DNA of 7,444 nt from Deltaproteobacteria bacterium UBA3076 (GTDB lineage: Bacteria > Desulfobacterota > Dissulfuribacteria > Dissulfuribacterales > UBA3076): contig DFBQ01000074.1 in the NCBI GenBank assembly GCA_002367355.1, positions 1,163 to 8,606 on the forward strand, read 5' to 3'. Positions 6,723-7,444 of the stretch are shown here, piece by piece. The notes beneath the pieces are model-generated. The model ran no database searches. It saw nothing but the letters and a program-made list of their open reading frames with translations, and was not told the DNA's origin. Each line of letters starts with the position of its first letter. Position 1 is the stretch's first letter. The position numbers and the translations under genes were made by a program.

Positions 6723-7435
6723 ATAATCATTGGTAAAATTTTAGCTAAAGATTCAGATAAACGATATTTGGCGAGGTCATCATACGGCGTAGGATCTCTG
6801 TTGACAATTATAACAGGCTTTCCATTTGAACAAGCAACATCAACAAAAGAATTGGCTGGAAATACTTGAAGCGAGGTCCCCAGTGACATAAATAAATCAC
6901 ACTCCCTCGAAGCCTTTTCTGCAATTACCAGATGCTCAGGATTTAGACCCTGACCAAAGGATACGGTATTTGGTTTAAGGAGTCCCCCGCACACCTCACA
7001 TTTTGGTTCAACTTCACCCCCATCAATCCTTTCAAGTACAGGCTTAATGTCAATAACTCTATTACAGGATAAACAAATTGCTTCCCTGTTAGTTCCATGG
7101 AGCCTGACAATTCTTTTTTTGTCTACTCCTCCCTTCTCATGCAGTCCGTCAATATTCTGAGTCAACAGCCAAAAGAGTTTTCCCTGTTGATCCAATTTAC
7201 CAATTGCCGAATGAGCATGGTTTGGTTTTGCTTTAAGCATCGAAGGAATAGTTTCACTTTTATATTTCCAATAATATATTCGTTTTTCTCTATCACTGAT
7301 AAATTCCTGGATTGTAACAGTTTTATATTTGCTCCAGACACCTCCCGGACTTCTAAAATCAGATATTCCAGATTCAGTAGACATCCCCGCTCCGGTAAGG
7401 ATAGTAATTTTATTTGATTCTTGGGCATCCTTCAT
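6719..7435 (-). CDS. cobB: SIR2-family NAD-dependent protein deacylase (sirtuin)
   Basis: Removes acyl groups from protein lysines using NAD+, releasing nicotinamide and O-acyl-ADP-ribose. The Rossmann motifs are TGAGMSTESGISDFRS (14-29) and TQNIDGLH (92-99), the catalytic His is His113 (LHG), and the zinc ligands are Cys121/Cys124 and Cys146/Cys149. SFGQ (159-162), GTSLQVFPA (186-194) and VNRDPTP (211-217) complete the fold. The Tyr-x-x-Arg pair of CobB/SIRT5 desuccinylases is not seen at the expected place (YYWKYKSE, 54-61), so a deacetylase or other deacylase is likelier; the YW and KPNHAH segment recalls SIRT4-type proteins. The gene is clearly AT-richer than rlmN. The ATG at 7435-7433 has no ribosome binding site in the 9 bases visible upstream, and the frame stays open to the window edge. 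Only 13 residues precede the TGAG motif, fewer than usual, so the true start may lie outside. Confidence 0.94.
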   Translation of the reverse strand: MKDAQESNKITILTGAGMSTESGISDFRSPGGVWSKYKTVTIQEFISDREKRIYYWKYKSETIPSMLKAKPNHAHSAIGKLDQQGKLFWLLTQNIDGLHEKGGVDKKRIVRLHGTNREAICLSCNRVIDIKPVLERIDGGEVEPKCEVCGGLLKPNTVSFGQGLNPEHLVIAEKASRECDLFMSLGTSLQVFPANSFVDVACSNGKPVIIVNRDPTPYDDLAKYRLSESLAKILPMII

Positions 7436-7444
7436 TTTGTAGTT

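Noticed and set aside
9..7435. ATGAAGGATGCC occurs at 9-20 on the plus strand and at 7435-7424 on the minus strand, like terminal inverted repeats at both ends of the window.
   Set aside because: A 12-base match between some pair of sites in a 7.4 kb window is expected by chance, flanking bases do not match, and one copy is simply the sirtuin start. The window ends are arbitrary.

Overview
The window carries five protein genes and two long gene-free stretches, from what looks like an anaerobic bacterium of the Desulfobacterota (deltaproteobacterial) type. That placement is an inference. It rests on a class V (archaeal-type) fructose-bisphosphatase, a plant/spirochaete-style 6-phosphofructokinase, a very long TPR lipoprotein and a SIR2 protein of a kind I associate with that group; no rRNA or other phylogenetic marker is present. 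Base composition is moderate overall, with the fbp gene visibly GC-richer and the sirtuin gene visibly AT-richer than the rest.

Layout: 1-535 has no convincing gene. It holds a candidate promoter, a small leader hairpin and an imperfect palindrome just before the first ribosome binding site. At 536-1930 is a 6-phosphofructokinase, followed 34 bases later by a bifunctional fructose-1,6-bisphosphate aldolase/phosphatase (1965-3071). These two probably form an operon encoding opposing steps of upper glycolysis and gluconeogenesis. At 3072-3414 is a 343-base gap rich in inverted repeats that could fold into a branched RNA of about 183 nt.

At 3415-5700 is a lipoprotein made almost entirely of about 21 tandem TPR units. 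Its TGA stop overlaps the GTG start of rlmN (5697-6722), the radical-SAM 23S rRNA/tRNA adenine-C2 methyltransferase, which suggests translational coupling. On the minus strand, a SIR2-family NAD-dependent protein deacylase (7435 to 6719) converges on rlmN. The two stop codons overlap, leaving no room for an intergenic terminator. The sirtuin may begin slightly beyond the window edge.

No mobile element, CRISPR array, tRNA or rRNA was seen. The items most worth a second look are the PFK/FBP aldolase-phosphatase gene pair, the nested inverted repeats before the TPR gene, and the strict 34-residue phasing of the TPR solenoid. I do not see convincing evidence for a wholly new system; the structured gap at 3151-3333 is the best undescribed candidate.
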